Positions 11,038 to 23,264 of a DNA stretch of 64,000 nt are shown piece by piece (within the stretch, counting starts at the first letter, position 1; every line of letters starts with the position of its first letter). A model generated the notes under the pieces. It made no database searches. It saw only the letters and a list, made by a program, of their open reading frames with translations, and was not told the origin of the DNA. Made by a program: the position numbers and the translations under genes. The DNA is from Metallyticus violacea (taxonomy: Eukaryota > Arthropoda > Insecta > Mantodea > Metallyticidae): contig CM060833.1 in NCBI GenBank assembly GCA_030762175.1, positions 169,832,501 to 169,896,500 on the forward strand. The letters run 5' to 3'.

Positions 11038-12062
11038 TAACAGCAAATATTCTATGAAACAAAAATCCCCAGGATTTCAAACTCACATGCAGGGAAGATA
11101 CATTTTCAGAGATGATAACACTGCCCAATAAATGGCATGGCATGTTTAATCAGAAGTGTAGCATATACAGATTGGAAATATCCTTTGTTGCTGCCCTCAA
11201 TCAGTCACTTTAACTATTGACGTCATTCGGAGTTTGAAATTTCAGATATTACAGCATTCTTCATATATCCCTGATCTTGCTCTGTAAGATTCTGAAGGAC
11301 ACTTTGAGAGAAGAAAGATTGGGACAGATGATGAGATCAATTAAGGAACACATTTCTGGTTGCAGGCACAACCAAAAATGGTTTTAATATAATTCATAAC
11401 TTTCATTTTGCTCTTACTTTTTGAAATACATTTGTATATGATACAATGAGTTAAAATAATAAAATAAACAAAATTAACTTTATTGTTATTTATTCCTTAA
11501 GATCAATAAGGAAATAGTCCACTTCTATAAAAATATCTCACTATATATTAAAATGTTGTTATAACATTATGGTAAAATAAATTAAACAATAAGAAACATT
11601 TCTAAAGATGGCTATATATATAAATATATATGATTTAAATACATCGTTGGTGATTAAATGCAATACATTGTGCATATTCATAGTAGTTCTGCAGAAATAA
11701 TGCCTGTCTTCTCTTTTAGTTGTTTCATGGGGCCATTGGGATCCTTCACGTCTGTGTGTTCATCCTACCTTGATTCACTGATCTCATATTAATTTTGCTG
11801 TGGACACATTTCATCCAACATAAGAGCTAATTTCTCAGAATGACAGCCCACACTCTTGGTATGCACATTTCTCCTGGGATCAAATTCAGACACCTGTTGA
11901 TATTGCTGTCTTATTTTCAATGGGTCTTATTTGTTCCTTCTGAAAAAATGAGGGGTTGGTTTAACACATCTCTTATGGGTTTTTCAAGTGCAATGACCAG
12001 CAGTATTATGTGAGTTCAAATTATATATTGTACATTACAAATTTTGTTTATTATCTTTATAG
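11038..12062. other. Intron, nothing recognised
   Basis: AT-rich spacer up to the next ck exon; no confident repeat, RNA or coding feature. Confidence 0.5.
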
Positions 12063-12198
12063 GGAACTGATCAAACCATGTTGGCCAAGCTTCACAAGAC
12101 ACACGGCAGCCACAGAAACTACTTAAAACCAAAATCCGATATAAACACATCGTTTGGCTTAAATCATTTTGCAGGAGTTGTTTTTTATGATACTCGAG
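12063..12198 (+). CDS. ck: ck exon: lower 50K, actin-interface region
   Basis: Reads [11 protein letters not shown] and ends [11 protein letters not shown] plus one G base. Acceptor ttatag ends at 12062; donor gtaagt starts at 12199. The HFAGVV strand is a hallmark of the myosin lower 50K domain. The 136 nt leave one base that joins GA of the next exon to make glycine. The PLE insertion at 8489-11023 sits in the intron just upstream. Confidence 0.95.
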
Positions 12199-12978
12199 GT
12201 AAGTAATATTTATTCTGGGTAAAAAACATTAACTCCAAGGAAATTAAAAAAATTATTGTAAGGTTCAAATCCTTTTCATGTAATATTTTATTTAATACAG
12301 CAAAGTAAATACAGCTTAAAGTTATTTATTTATTCATATACTTTTTTTTTTATAATCTTTTGAAAAGATAGGGTAGGAAGAAGAAAAAAATATTAATTAG
12401 GCTGAAAGAAAGGCTTCCTATGATGTACCTTATTTGCCACTTAATTGGTTTATGTTCAAATATTCTGAAAAGTGAAACTGTTTACAGATTTTTCTATTTG
12501 CATATAGTTTATATTTAAGATAGTTTATTGAAGAAGTTTAGCAAAATTGAACAATATTTTACCTAGCCTCTTGGTTATTCTACTCTAATTATTATTATTG
12601 GCTGTCATCAAATACAAACTTAAGGACAACGCTACTACCAATCTAGTGGCAGCACACATATGTGTTTCCCCCACATGACAGGCCAATGTTCTGTTTATGG
12701 TTGTATTAGTTTTCTAACCAAGGTTTTTTATGTGTTTTCTTTCATTTCTCAAGGCCTGGGAAACTTAGGCATAAAGTCTCCTGAGCTCATTAAACTAAAT
12801 TATCATCTATCATCCATCATCTATAGTAGATCTCAATATATCTCCTTGTATATTAAACAATATAGCTTATTTGCCTGATTATTCTTAAATTGAGGCAGCC
12901 CTGGCTTACAGTATGCAGGTATGTGTTACTTCTGTAGAGTTACAGAGATTCAGATGGGTTAATCCATATTATGTTAAG
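12199..12978. other. Intron, nothing recognised
   Basis: No coding or repeat similarity beyond AT-rich sequence; followed by two adjacent fold-back insertions. Confidence 0.5.
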
Positions 12979-12990
12979 TCAATATCTGAT

Positions 12991-13218
12991 TCAATTAAAT
13001 GTACTTACGAAGCTGTTGACAATGGAGTGGTATATATATAAACAATGTAATACAGTTTTTTCACACTAACTCCATTCACTTACATAAAATTTGGACATAT
13101 GTTTCGGGAGTGATTACTCCCGAAGTGAAGATGGGAGGGATCACTCCCGAAACATATGTCCAAATTTTATGTAAGTGAATGGAGTTAGTGTGAAAAAAAC
13201 TGTATTACATTGTTTATA
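12991..13218. mobile_element. Fold-back PLE-derived mini-element, family 1
   Basis: TCAATATCTGAT occurs at 12979-12990 and 13219-13230 (12 bp TSD). Inside, the family 1 3' end is present twice in opposite orientation, meeting at about 13123-13126, with no RT. The left side keeps the longer end (gaagctgttgacaatggag). The central GUGAAGA replaces CUGAAGA, so the plus-strand ribozyme core lost C3 at the joint. Confidence 0.85.
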
Positions 13219-13259
13219 TCAATATCTGATGTTTCCAGTGTATGGTAGGCAGGAGTATA

Positions 13260-13459
13260 GATAAATTGTACTTACAAAGCTGTAGATAATGGAGTGGTAA
13301 TATATCCTACACTTATGTATTCAACTTGTTTACACTAAATTTTACTTACTTATATAAAACTAAGACATATTTCAGGAGCATTCACTTCCATTCTTCCCAT
13401 TGAGAGTGAGTGCTCCCAAAACATGTCTTAGTTTTATGTAAGTGAGTGGAGTTTAGTGT
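13260..13459. mobile_element. Fold-back PLE-derived mini-element, family 1 (diverged)
   Basis: AGGAGTATA at 13251-13259 and 13460-13468 is a likely 9 bp TSD. Arms tttagttttat... mirror each other around about 13397. The ribozyme region is decayed (ctcccaaaacatgtc). A TA run follows at 13467-13491. Confidence 0.7.
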
Positions 13460-13464
13460 AGGAG

Positions 13465-13466
<2 letters not shown>

Positions 13467-13491
<25 letters not shown>
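13467..13491. repeat. (TA)n microsatellite
   Basis: About twelve TA units directly after the fold-back element. Confidence 0.85.
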
Positions 13492-13495
<4 letters not shown>

Positions 13496-13907
13496 TAATA
13501 TGTCAGATATTTTAATTTATAGCTTGTTGCCATACCTGATTGTTTGCAGCATAATTTTCCATCTAATTATGAGAAACCATGTCTCTAAATAATTGAGTAG
13601 TAGATACAAAGGAGAACATATATGGTGTCTGCAAGAACTTTACAGTGATTTTCTATTTATACCTCCCTTCTTTTAGATTTTTTAACTAATTATCATGCAT
13701 CCCATTCAGCCATAGTGGATCAATAAACACCAGTATTTGCTCAGTTGGGGTTGGCTATTATGTTTGTAGTTAGCAGATTCAGTAGAATATATGGTATGCA
13801 TATATGTTAGATAAGAGCCTTTTGAGCCTTTTGTAGTATATCATTTTAGTAGTGTGTGATGCCAAATTTTATCATTTTAGCATATCAGGAAATGGATACT
13901 GGTCATG

Positions 13908-14085
13908 CATGATATGAAATGATAAATTAGGAAAGGAATTTTGGGAAAGAAATGTTCCAGGCCTAAGTTTAAGGTTCCTATCTGGCATTTTCCAGTGATG
14001 AGAACTTGAGGAAAAAATGAGAAAAAAACCTCGATCAGGGAGGATGGTTCTGGCAGGATTTGAATTGAAGACTCACAAGTTCAGC
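13908..14085 (-). mobile_element. SINE family 1, degraded copy
   Basis: Shares with 469-789 and 56417-56693 the stretch from gttccaggcctaagtttaag through tcagggaggatgg to the tRNA-like end, but the tRNA head is eroded (caggatttgaattgaaga). Confidence 0.7.
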
Positions 14086-14287
14086 TGCAGTATCAGCTGC
14101 ATACAGCCTTCCAGTTATAATAATTATCACAAAATGTTTAAATGATTACAAGGAACATGATGTATTTCACAATTTTGAAGTTAAACTGATTAACAATACA
14201 ACCATATTTATAATAGGCATTTTTCCAGCATATTTTAAAAAGTATAATCTATCTACACCTGAAAATGCAAACAATGCCATTTCATTT

Positions 14288-14543
14288 ATTAATTTATTTT
14301 GGAATCGAACACAGGAAACACTCATTAATAATAACTTCTAAGTGGAAGCAGACAGCTCTTTATAAGTTTATCACAAGACCACAGAGTCAACCCAGATATC
14401 TACCTACTCAACTTCTACGAATGATGTAACAGTCGTTTAACAACTGAAGATGTGGTTAATTGTTCCATGAAACATATCCTGAGTAAATCTCATGTAAGTG
14501 AAAGAGTGTTCTAAATATTTCGACTCAAAAGAGATTGTTAATA
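14288..14543 (+). mobile_element. PLE-derived mini-element, family 5
   Basis: CCATTTCATTT is repeated at 14277-14287 and 14544-14554 (11 bp TSD). The 256 bp insert carries the end box TTGGAATCGAACACAGGAAAC near 14305 and a decayed ribozyme-like segment at 14443-14480. Relatives lie at 45600-45840 and 46302-46457. Confidence 0.75.
14443..14480 (+). ncRNA. Degenerate hammerhead-like motif (family 5)
   Basis: CUGAAGA, U, then a weak GUGG...CCAU helix and GAAACAUAUCC. The core bases remain, but helix II is imperfect and stem III is no longer palindromic, so activity is doubtful. Confidence 0.4.
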
Positions 14544-14639
14544 CCATTTCATTTGTATTGTTCGATATAGTAATTGTACAATATGGAATCAATTTTTAAG
14601 AATCAAATGTTCAAAACTTTTGTGCTATATTGTATTGCA

Positions 14640-15400
14640 TACTACTGTAGTGTTTTATTGTCACCTTTATCATTTATAATTTATGTGTTGTACCTTTCTC
14701 TTTTATGACATTTTCTTGAGCTATTCCATGAAACTTACAGCAAAATTCTTATAATTATTATATTACTAATTCTATTAATTTTACTATTTAGAATAGAGTA
14801 GAATGTTTATTTCAATCTTTCATTACAAAAAGTTTAACAAATGATTAATACATTTCTTGCAAATGACACTGACCCAACTTTTGTTAAGGCCCGAACATGT
14901 CATGGTTGTTGAAATGAATTAGAACCCTATTTCACCTATTTTTCTTCTTTTTCTCTCTTCACTTTCCTAATCTATTTGTCCCTTATTCTTCCTAAATATT
15001 CACCCATACTCCTACTTCTTTCCCACGCTCAATTGTCAACATTTTTATTACCACAATATTGTTTACCATCTTATTCCATTTTGGACCCCATTTACCCTGT
15101 CTCCAATTACTTCTTTCCTTGCACTGCATCAAACAATATAACATACCGTCTGTTTTCCCACATATAACACATATTTTCATGTTGCTGTTTCTAAATCCTT
15201 TAAGGGACAATGCTTCTGTTCATATCCATGAATATCCTTCTCTCCCTTGCTTATCATAACTGTCAACATACTTCTCCCTATCCCAATCTACCTTTAATAT
15301 CTTGCACAATCTCAAAAAAACTTTTATTTTCAAAACTTCCATATTTCTTGCTTTTCAATATTTTCTATCCTCTTTTTTACTTTTCTTCAGAAACCTATTG
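14640..15400 (-). mobile_element. LINE 3' fragment with CCHC knuckle
   Basis: On the minus strand near 15160 it reads K-I-C-V-I-C-G-K-T-D-G-M-L-Y-C-L-M-Q-C, a degraded zinc knuckle like C-S-L-C-G-E...H...C at about 35610 (+) and C-P-V-C-G-E...H at about 60365 (+). Upstream Y-V-D-S-Y-D-K-Q-G-R matches Y-V-D-I-C-N-K-R-G-R there. The plus strand looks pyrimidine-rich for this reason. Several stops; 3' UTR toward 14640. Confidence 0.65.
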
Positions 15401-15419
15401 AATTATTACTTTTATTATT

Positions 15420-16300
15420 AAAATGCTATATTCAAAATTTCACTGTAGCCATAAGTACTTGACAAAGTTATAAATTCATGTAATTCTATCAGTCAAAAGA
15501 AAAAAATGCTTCTGTTCTTTAATTGAACTTGTGCACTTGTACTTATAAATTTGCTATAATCTATTATATTTCTTAATGAGTCTGTTATTATGTACATTAT
15601 TAGACTGACAAAATAAATTGTAACTCTGTAATGGATCAAAAGGCAATAAATAATTAGGAATATCTCATTGAGTTTTTCAGTGGATTTAACTTTTTTGCAG
15701 TTTTATAAAATTTATAAAGGGAATGTACTTGTTTCTTTTGCTAATGGAGGCGTGTATATGGCACTATGTGTCACATGTGTATTTTTGTTATTTTGGACAC
15801 TTACAATGTAAGGTATGCAAGGGAAATAAGAAATGGCAGAAATAAATTTAGTATAGAATTAACAAATATATTATGCAAACTCTAATTAATTCAATGGCAT
15901 ATATTAATAGACAGATAATAATGCACTAGCAAAAGAAAATAAAACAATGCTGTTTTGTTAGGTAAAGCATTATTTACATTCCCTCTTCCTGACTGTGACT
16001 AGCTGACCTTTTGCATTCAAACAATGCATATTTTTTGTTTGTTGTTCTTATATATTTTGTATTTTTGTCAAGGGGCAATTCTTCTTTCATGAAGTTCCCT
16101 TGCTACTCCAAATTCTTAGTAGCATTTGAATAGAAACATAGCCAGATATTATGAAAGTAATGAAATTGTGGTCTCTCTTTCATGTGATAGTATAAAGTAG
16201 ACAAATGCGAAATTCATAAGATGTGTTGGTACTATACAGTTGATCATTAGTATTGAAAACTATGTTAGAACGTATACTAGTGATGGTGCTGAAAAAACAT
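15420..16300. other. Intron, nothing recognised
   Basis: AT-rich sequence without a confident repeat or coding feature. Confidence 0.5.
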
Positions 16301-16310
16301 TAAAAATGGT

Positions 16311-16534
16311 TAAATATAACATTTAATTTCATGTCGGAACCAATACAGTGAAGCGACTATTATGTTCTTAATTACCTAGTGAGTCGATTTAATAATCTTG
16401 TGCTCCACTTACTGTTGAATTATGCAAAATTAGTTTCGCAGGCTTTTGCCTACATCCTCAGTTGCAAGTTTTGCATAATTCAACAGTAAGAGGAGCATAA
16501 GATTATTAAATTGACTCACTAGGTAATTAAGAAC
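16311..16534. mobile_element. Fold-back PLE-derived mini-element, family 4
   Basis: TAAAAATGGT at 16301-16310 and 16535-16544 is a 10 bp TSD. Arms of about 65 bp (16365-16430 against 16473-16537, overlapping the TSD) are nearly perfect inverted repeats with a loop holding the ribozyme hairpin. The left end is longer and carries CGGAACCAATACAGTGAAGC near 16340. A partial relative lies at 24860-24955. Confidence 0.85.
16426..16464 (-). ncRNA. Hammerhead-like ribozyme core (family 4)
   Basis: Minus strand: CUGAGGA, extra U, GUAGGC-AAAA-GCCUGC (six pairs, one wobble), GAAACUAAUUU. Core intact with G at position 7; stem III has decayed from an ACUAGU-like palindrome. Confidence 0.6.
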
Positions 16535-16544
16535 TAAAAATGGT

Positions 16545-17385
16545 ATTTCTATGCTCTGAAATAGAATGCAATATTTTTATTTGGATACATATCCAATCTT
16601 TGGCATCATTAGTCCATTTCTAGTTCAGAATAATTGTCTCTGCTTATTAGCCTCCCAATTATTGTTCATATTTGAAAACTTATTTTCATACATTAATAAA
16701 GTAAAATCTTCTTGGAACCTATAAAGCCCAATTCCTTATAATTAACTTTCACGGAACTCTGCAGAAATTTTCATATTAGTTATTTTGAGGGTTTCTTCAA
16801 ATATATTCCTATTTTCCATGAAGTTACCTGACACTGAATAATTACACATGGCTATGTGAATCCAAGCTGTATATTATGGAGGATTATATCAGTGCAGAAG
16901 ATGTGACTGTAACACAATGTGTACAGTTCTAGCCAATATTTTAAATATTTTTGCATAAAGAAGTCAATTGTCTGTTTCAACTAACCTCCTGGCTTATAAT
17001 TTTTTGCAAAATTCTCAACAAAGCAAATACTCTTATAGCTACTTGCTCATCAGTTTTCATGCATCCGTTTCTGGTTGTCATGCCATAGAATCTTATGACA
17101 TACAGTAGAAATACATATATATAAATACATATATATAAATATATATAATATATATTTATATCTAAAAGCAGCTCTAGAGAATTCCACTGCAGTTGTATTC
17201 CAAAATTCCAAAACATTTGAATGCCTTCATTTCTTGATGTCTAAGAGGAAAAGCTTTTCACTGAGAACCATAATTTCTATATTACTAGCTGTATCTTGAT
17301 AATTATCTGCTGTTCTTTTCATAATGTACAAATTAGGTATTGTATAGCTAATTGTCAGTCATGATAACTGTTAATCAATTTTAAG
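16545..17385. other. Intron with AT-repeat tract
   Basis: Mostly unremarkable; an ATATATAAATAC-type tract lies at 17114-17161. Confidence 0.5.
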
Positions 17386-17389
17386 AAAT

Positions 17390-17770
17390 CTTCTAAGGGT
17401 GTAGCTATGCTTCTGGTATTCTTGAAAGAAATGTGTATGAAAAGATGGCATTGGATAAAAACACTGTCGGTCATTGGGCAAAATGGCTCTCATCATTGGA
17501 AAAAAGTCAAAGTAGAGTGTGATCATTCATTCTCTGGACAATAACATGCTGCAATTGAACCTGCAATGATGAAACATACCAACATCCTCATTTGGAAAAC
17601 ATTAAACAACTCACTTTTAAATTTGATATCTCTATTAGCAGTTTCAGCATGATTATCTATCAGATAGAAATACAAGATAAATGCTAAACATGGCCCACAA
17701 AGCTGAACTGTCAAATGATGATAAGAAATAGAGAACCATCATCTGTTCAGAGTTAACTGCTTATTATGGT
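17390..17770 (+). mobile_element. mariner transposase 5' remnant
   Basis: Reads K-M-A-L-D-K-N-T-V-G-H-W-A-K-W-L-S-S-L-E-K, matching the mariner helix-turn-helix (T-V-x-x-W-x-K-R-F), then decayed sequence. A possible C-terminal part lies at 18690-18930, with LINE debris between. An (ATTG)n run follows at 17778-17800. Confidence 0.6.
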
Positions 17771-17777
17771 GAAGAAT

Positions 17778-17808
17778 TGATTGATTGATTGATTGATTGA
17801 ATGAATGT
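17778..17808. repeat. (ATTG)n/(AATG)n microsatellite
   Basis: Five to six ATTG units followed by AATG units. Confidence 0.85.
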
Positions 17809-17879
17809 AATAGTATACCTTAGAACTTAAAGCCCAACGGTCTTTTGTGCACTTCTTTAGTTCTTACTTTGTAGTTTCA

Positions 17880-18570
17880 AATCTAGAGCTTACATGAGCT
17901 CTAGAATATTTCCTGCAATTTTAGGAATTACACCTCCTAATATAAATGTTCTTTGTCTTTCCAGAGTTTCACACTCTAATCTTGCAGTCTCATCAGGTGT
18001 TTACATAGTCTTCATGTCTCATCATCTATAGATTTTTCTGGTATGGTAATCATTCCAATAGCTTTCCCAGTTTACTTTCTGTTCCTTCTCAGTAAGTGCT
18101 TAGCCAGGATGGTTTAGCTATTGGTTGATTTAATTAAACCCAGTTCTTGACTAGGAAAATTTGTCCACCTTGTCTGATGTTCTAGGTGCAAATCTAGAGT
18201 TAACATAGTGAGATTTAAGTGCACTAAATATAGCTTGACTATCTATGAAATGAGTATATACTGATTTACATAATTTTGCTGCTCACAGAAGTTAAGGTAG
18301 GTCAAAAGTGCAATCACTTCTGACTGAAAAACTGTAACAAAGTTGCCAAGAATTTTGGAGATCTTTGTTTTTGGAGATGATCCATAAACTCCAGCTCCTG
18401 AAGAGTTTCTTGATGTTGAAGGTGGCAATTGCTTATTCATCCTTGTAACTTGGAGCCTGAGAACAAAGACATTCCATGGAATTGCATCACAAAACTTGCT
18501 CTTAGAAAAAAGTCAACACAACCCTCAGTCAGTTAAATCATGGCCACATTCCTCTGGGACTCTGAAAGAA
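17880..18570 (-). mobile_element. LINE RNase H-domain remnant
   Basis: Minus strand 18440-18243 reads G-A-G-V-Y-G-S-S-P-K-T-K then F-V-T-V-F-Q-S-E-V-I-A-L-L, the same RNase H motif as at 263-21; further on it has a D-S-Q-A-I-F-S-A-L-K-like segment with one frameshift. It probably interrupts a mariner remnant. Confidence 0.6.
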
Positions 18571-18689
18571 TTATTTTGGTCATGTTTTGTTTTGTGATCA
18601 AATAGTTTATGTGTAAATTCCTGTGTATCCTGTGAGCATAGTTCTTCATGACACACAAAAGTGTGCACACCAGAGAAGAGATCATTAAA

Positions 18690-18930
18690 CTTAAGCAAAC
18701 TGCCTTACTGGATCCAATCTGCAGTTCATATCATACACCATCTGATTTTCTTCTCTTTAGTCTTGTAAGGGATGCAGTTTATAGAAGGAAATTTGTTAAT
18801 GATGAAGTAATAGGCACAGTATGAAGATCACTAAGAGACAGACCTGCAGAGTGGTACTGTGATGACATAAAGGTCCTGACATCTACTAGTGCAAAACCAT
18901 AGACTTCCAAGGAGATTGAATTGAAAAATG
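18690..18930 (+). mobile_element. mariner transposase C-terminal remnant
   Basis: H-H-T-P-S-D-F-L-L-F-S-L-V-R-D resembles the P-x-S-P-D-x-x-P-S-D-F-x-L-F motif, followed by a K-F-V-N-D-E-V-type segment. Weak but in the same orientation as 17390-17770. Confidence 0.4.
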
Positions 18931-18939
18931 GCACTGTAT

Positions 18940-20086
18940 GTCTGAATAATTTAGGAACAATAGTATATTTGAGTAAGAAATAAAATAAACCCAGAAAGAA
19001 AAAAAATGTCTTGCTTTACTTATTGAATGCTTTTCATGTATATTAAGTGCAAAGAAAAGTGAGATAATTTATAGAATAGCATTAGCATTTCTTGACTCCT
19101 GCTTGAAGGGCGCTCAAATCTAATCTTAGCTCTAATTTGAAATTATAATTTGGTTTTCAGTTTTATAAATTTAATTTAGTCATATGAAGTAACTTGAAGT
19201 ATAGACAGAATCTATTTTATGGTGCAAGTTCCCTTGTCCCTATATCATTCTCATCTTTGTGGGATTCAGTGGAGAGATGCAGATGCACAGATTGTTCTGA
19301 GGTTAAAGAAACTTTATTATGCAATACTAAAATAATACACACATATCATGCTGGTGGTAGTGCATAGATCATAGCCTAATAACATTCAGGGACAAGTAAT
19401 GCAACATGTAACAGTGTAGATGTGAAGTTGGACAGATCATTAACCAAAATCTTGGTGCTCTTGGACTCCGTAGATCATAAGGTTAGGCATATTGCTGTTA
19501 GATCTGGTTCATATGCAAATGCAATGTGAAAGGCTTGTGTTATTCCTATTGGCTGTGCAGGCCCCAATCTGTTGTGAAATGTTAAAGAAATGTTTAGAAA
19601 TTATCTTTATTACTTCCTTATATGTCACTGCTGTTGCTGCTCTCAGCCTTTTGTGATGGTCAATTACGAATAGTGTTCTCTACATTTTGTTATACCTGTG
19701 GAAGAAATTATCTTCATCCTCAGGGCATTCCAGTGAACTGGTTCAATTCATTATCAGGGGGAACAGGAATCCATAGTTCATAGTAGCCAGATGGAGAGCA
19801 TTAGAGAAAAATAAAATTAAGTTCCTTTAATTAATGGAATGAAGTTACCATTTGAAAAACTAATGTCTCTAACTCTGAACACGTATCTCAGATTGGTCAT
19901 TAAATGCTTTGCTAATAATGATACACTTATATTAATACATAAATAGTATGTTTGAGTTTACATTTTTTGAGGTAGGAGGATGGTAAAACAAAGAAATAGA
20001 AAATCTCTAAAACCATATATGTTATTGTTTGATTTCAATGAAAGCCTCAAGCTAACAAATGCTGATTTTTTTGTGTTTTTTGATAG
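18940..20086. other. Intron, nothing recognised
   Basis: No confident feature; ends in a T-rich acceptor tract before the ck exon. Confidence 0.5.
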
Positions 20087-20331
20087 GATTTCTTGAAAAG
20101 AACCGGGATACGTTCAGTGCAGATCTCCTACAATTGATTCACATCTCATCGAACAAATTTTTGCAGCTTCTGTTTGCTGAAGATATTGGTATGGGCTCAG
20201 AAACACGGAAGAGAGCCCCAACATTGTCAACACAATTCAAGAAGTCTTTGGATTCACTGATGAAAACTTTGAGTAGTTGTCAACCATTCTTTATACGTTG
20301 CATCAAACCAAATGAATATAAAAAACCAATG
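20087..20331 (+). CDS. ck: ck exon: actin-binding helix-loop-helix
   Basis: Codes for [10 protein letters not shown] through [16 protein letters not shown] sequence (here [12 protein letters not shown]) to F-I-R-C-I-K-P-N-E. The last is the conserved strand before SH1. Acceptor tgatag ends at 20086; donor gtaact starts at 20332. Length 245 nt, leaving phase 0. The preceding intron (7.9 kb) holds several fold-back elements and LINE and mariner remnants. Confidence 0.95.
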
Positions 20332-23200
20332 GTAACTATATCTTAATTTTCACTGAGATGACATTCTCTTAAATTTGTTATAACGCAGTATTGATGCATC
20401 CAAATCTAACAGCCAAGTTTAATTAATTGGTTCTTGTAACAAATTTATTGTTTCCACTCTGTCATTTCTATAATATTATTGGATAACCTACTTTAGAACA
20501 TATTTACCTCTGCTAATCTCCGTTTGTAACTTAATTGGTTCATTGGAGTTTTTCAGAAAATAACTATACCTATTTAAACATACATTTTTGGTGGTGGAAT
20601 ATATTCTGAATGTGAAGTAAAGTTTGTTCCAATGGAATCCCAAGGGATCAAGTTTTTTCGTTATTGACTGGGTTTCTACAATAAATTGATTTCAATAATT
20701 TTATATAAATATGTCTTCCTCAATTTAGAAACTTTTGGAGTAATGTATGTTTTCAGTAAAGCAACTACATATCAATATATAGTTCATATGCAAATCATTG
20801 GCTTATATTATCTGTCATATTCATATATTTTACACTATTTACCCAAACATCAGGAATATTTTTAAGTATTTACAGTACTTAGTTACCTGGCATGTTAATT
20901 AAGAAACTTATTTGTATTTTATTTTTTCATTTCTTATAATATTTTTTCCTCTGTAATTTGGTTTCTAATAAATTTGTGTTATACCACATTTAAATAACAA
21001 CTCTTATTGCACATAAAAAGTTTATCTTTCTCACTTGCTTCAATCACACCAGTTGTATCAGTAAGTGTTAATGCTTTCAGCCATTATGTACTTGCTACAA
21101 ATCATTTGATGTGATGGAACACAGAAAATAATTCAGGTAAATGCATTTGCTCATTGTTTGCCTTGCAGTTGAAATTGACAATAGGCTGATGCACATTTGC
21201 TGGAAAATAAGTTTAGTTAGGTGTTCTTGGAAATTCTCTGGAATATTAAAAGCACATGGTTTTAAAAAAGTAAATATATAGATAAGTACATACGGGCTCC
21301 TCTGATGCAACATATGATCTCATTGATGGCTTATTCATCAATCAGAATGGAACTTAATTGATAGCTTTAAAACATAATTATTAACTGATAGTTTTTTCTT
21401 CCTACATTTATGTTTTTTATTCCTATAATCTCTGCTTTGATCTAAAAGTATAGAAAATGGCATTGTTCTCACATTTAAATTATCTTACCAAATCCCCCTC
21501 TTGCTTATAATTTTTCTTAGGTAATTTAATTAAGCTTTCAAACTCATGCTTGTTGCCATGATAATTATTTCTAAACCGAAGATCTCAACATTTTTTAACC
21601 TTAATTAAATTAACCAAAAATTATCAGCACTCGTAGTATAACAAAGACTGTATACCTCTGCTATAACAGTAAATCATAATCCACCTCGTCTACACCTTAA
21701 CTTTCTAATGTAGATATACAAGGAGAAGTAAACAATGCATCACTTTTTTTCTCTCTTTCATAGTTTGTTTTATTTCAGTTTTAAATGCATGGGGTCTGCC
21801 TCCTTGGTTTCATGGTTAACACTGCTGACTGGTATCTAATTAGTACTTTTATAAATTAGAGTGGTCTGCAGCAGGGTCCACCTAGCCTCTTGAGGACAAT
21901 TGGGAAGCTGCCTGCTATAGAGTTAGTGACCTCTGATCAAAACGCCATGTGATGGCAATTAGTGAATTTTGAGTGCTGATCACATACCCTCTGCAGTACT
22001 GCACTCTACTAAGTGATATTGGTAAAAGACTCAGTGCTCACCAATAGGCCAAAAGCCTGTAGTGGCTGAAAATGGACTTGAGAAAATACACTGAATTGTT
22101 CCTAAATTCTGTGACTATACAGGCTTTTACTGAATATAATTTTATTGTGTGTATATATGTATGTGTGTTTGCACATGTGTCCTTGTTCTATCTATAATGT
22201 CAAATGCCTGTAAGCTGTCTTGGTGCCTACCGATCTACAAGACTGCTTCTCAGCTATCTTTGTACTGCAGCTCTTGGTTTTCTCATCATTGTTAAATCTC
22301 CTGCAACAAATTGCATCTTTTAAAGAGCTGCAAGATGAAAATCTGAAGATGCTATATCTGGACCATATGATAGGTAGAAAGCACATTTCATTGGGGTTTA
22401 GTGATCTTTTCTCAGTTGCATAGACTTATGCTAAAGACTTCACATGCTTTGAAGAAAAGCTCTGGTCACAATTTTGTGAGGACTGCTAAAAATTGGCAAG
22501 TTCACTTTGGTACCAACTTAATCTGGCATATTCTTGCTAATGCCCAGCAAAGAATTTTCCTTTGAAAGCATACTGGAAAGATAACCATAGGATTTGGCCT
22601 AGAAAAGAAAATGGGTGAAAGAGAAGCTTTAACAATCTATGCTGTAAATTTATTTTAGCAATGTTACCAGATAATTGTGCAGATATTTAATAAGCTTCTC
22701 CCCTTTAAAATTTAACAAGGAGATTGTCACAGGGCTGTATATATTCAACATTTTATATGTTGAAAAATTAAGCACATTAAAATAAAATGGTTAAAATTTC
22801 CCCACATATTCTTAATAAATTAAAGTACAATTAAAGCTAAATAATAATGAGGCCTAATGTTACATTTCCCTTGGAAATCAATCTAAGAAAGAAATTCCAA
22901 TGTAGAAAAGTATAATGAGAACAAAAAAATATGATTCAATGATAAATATTACATTTGTGATACTCATAATATATAAAATATTTATAATACTAGGGTTACC
23001 TGGGTCACTAGATAGAAATCTTGGTCAGGATGCACCATTTTGAATATTTATTATAATACCAAACATACAGTGGTGGCTCATGTCTGCTGTAGCCACTTTC
23101 TAAGAGCAGCTATTCTTCACAATATCTGGGAATGAACTTGAGCAACTTGAATCAAGAATGAAGAACAATAGGCAAATTTTCAGGAAATATGATATTATTG
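20332..23200. other. Intron, mostly unrecognised
   Basis: AT-rich. A more GC-balanced block at 21790-22075 may be an old repeat, but I could not identify A/B boxes or coding motifs. Confidence 0.45.
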
Positions 23201-23264
23201 GACCAAAAAAGTGGCCTGCTTGGACCAATAAGCGGAGACCATAACTGTACAACATAACAGTTAT

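Noticed and set aside
12991..13459. CRISPR-like or tandem-repeat array
   Set aside because: Only inverted pairs with TSDs, no regular spacers; the host is an animal.
21790..22075. Possible SINE
   Set aside because: GC-balanced block but no B-box, tail, TSD or second copy in the window.
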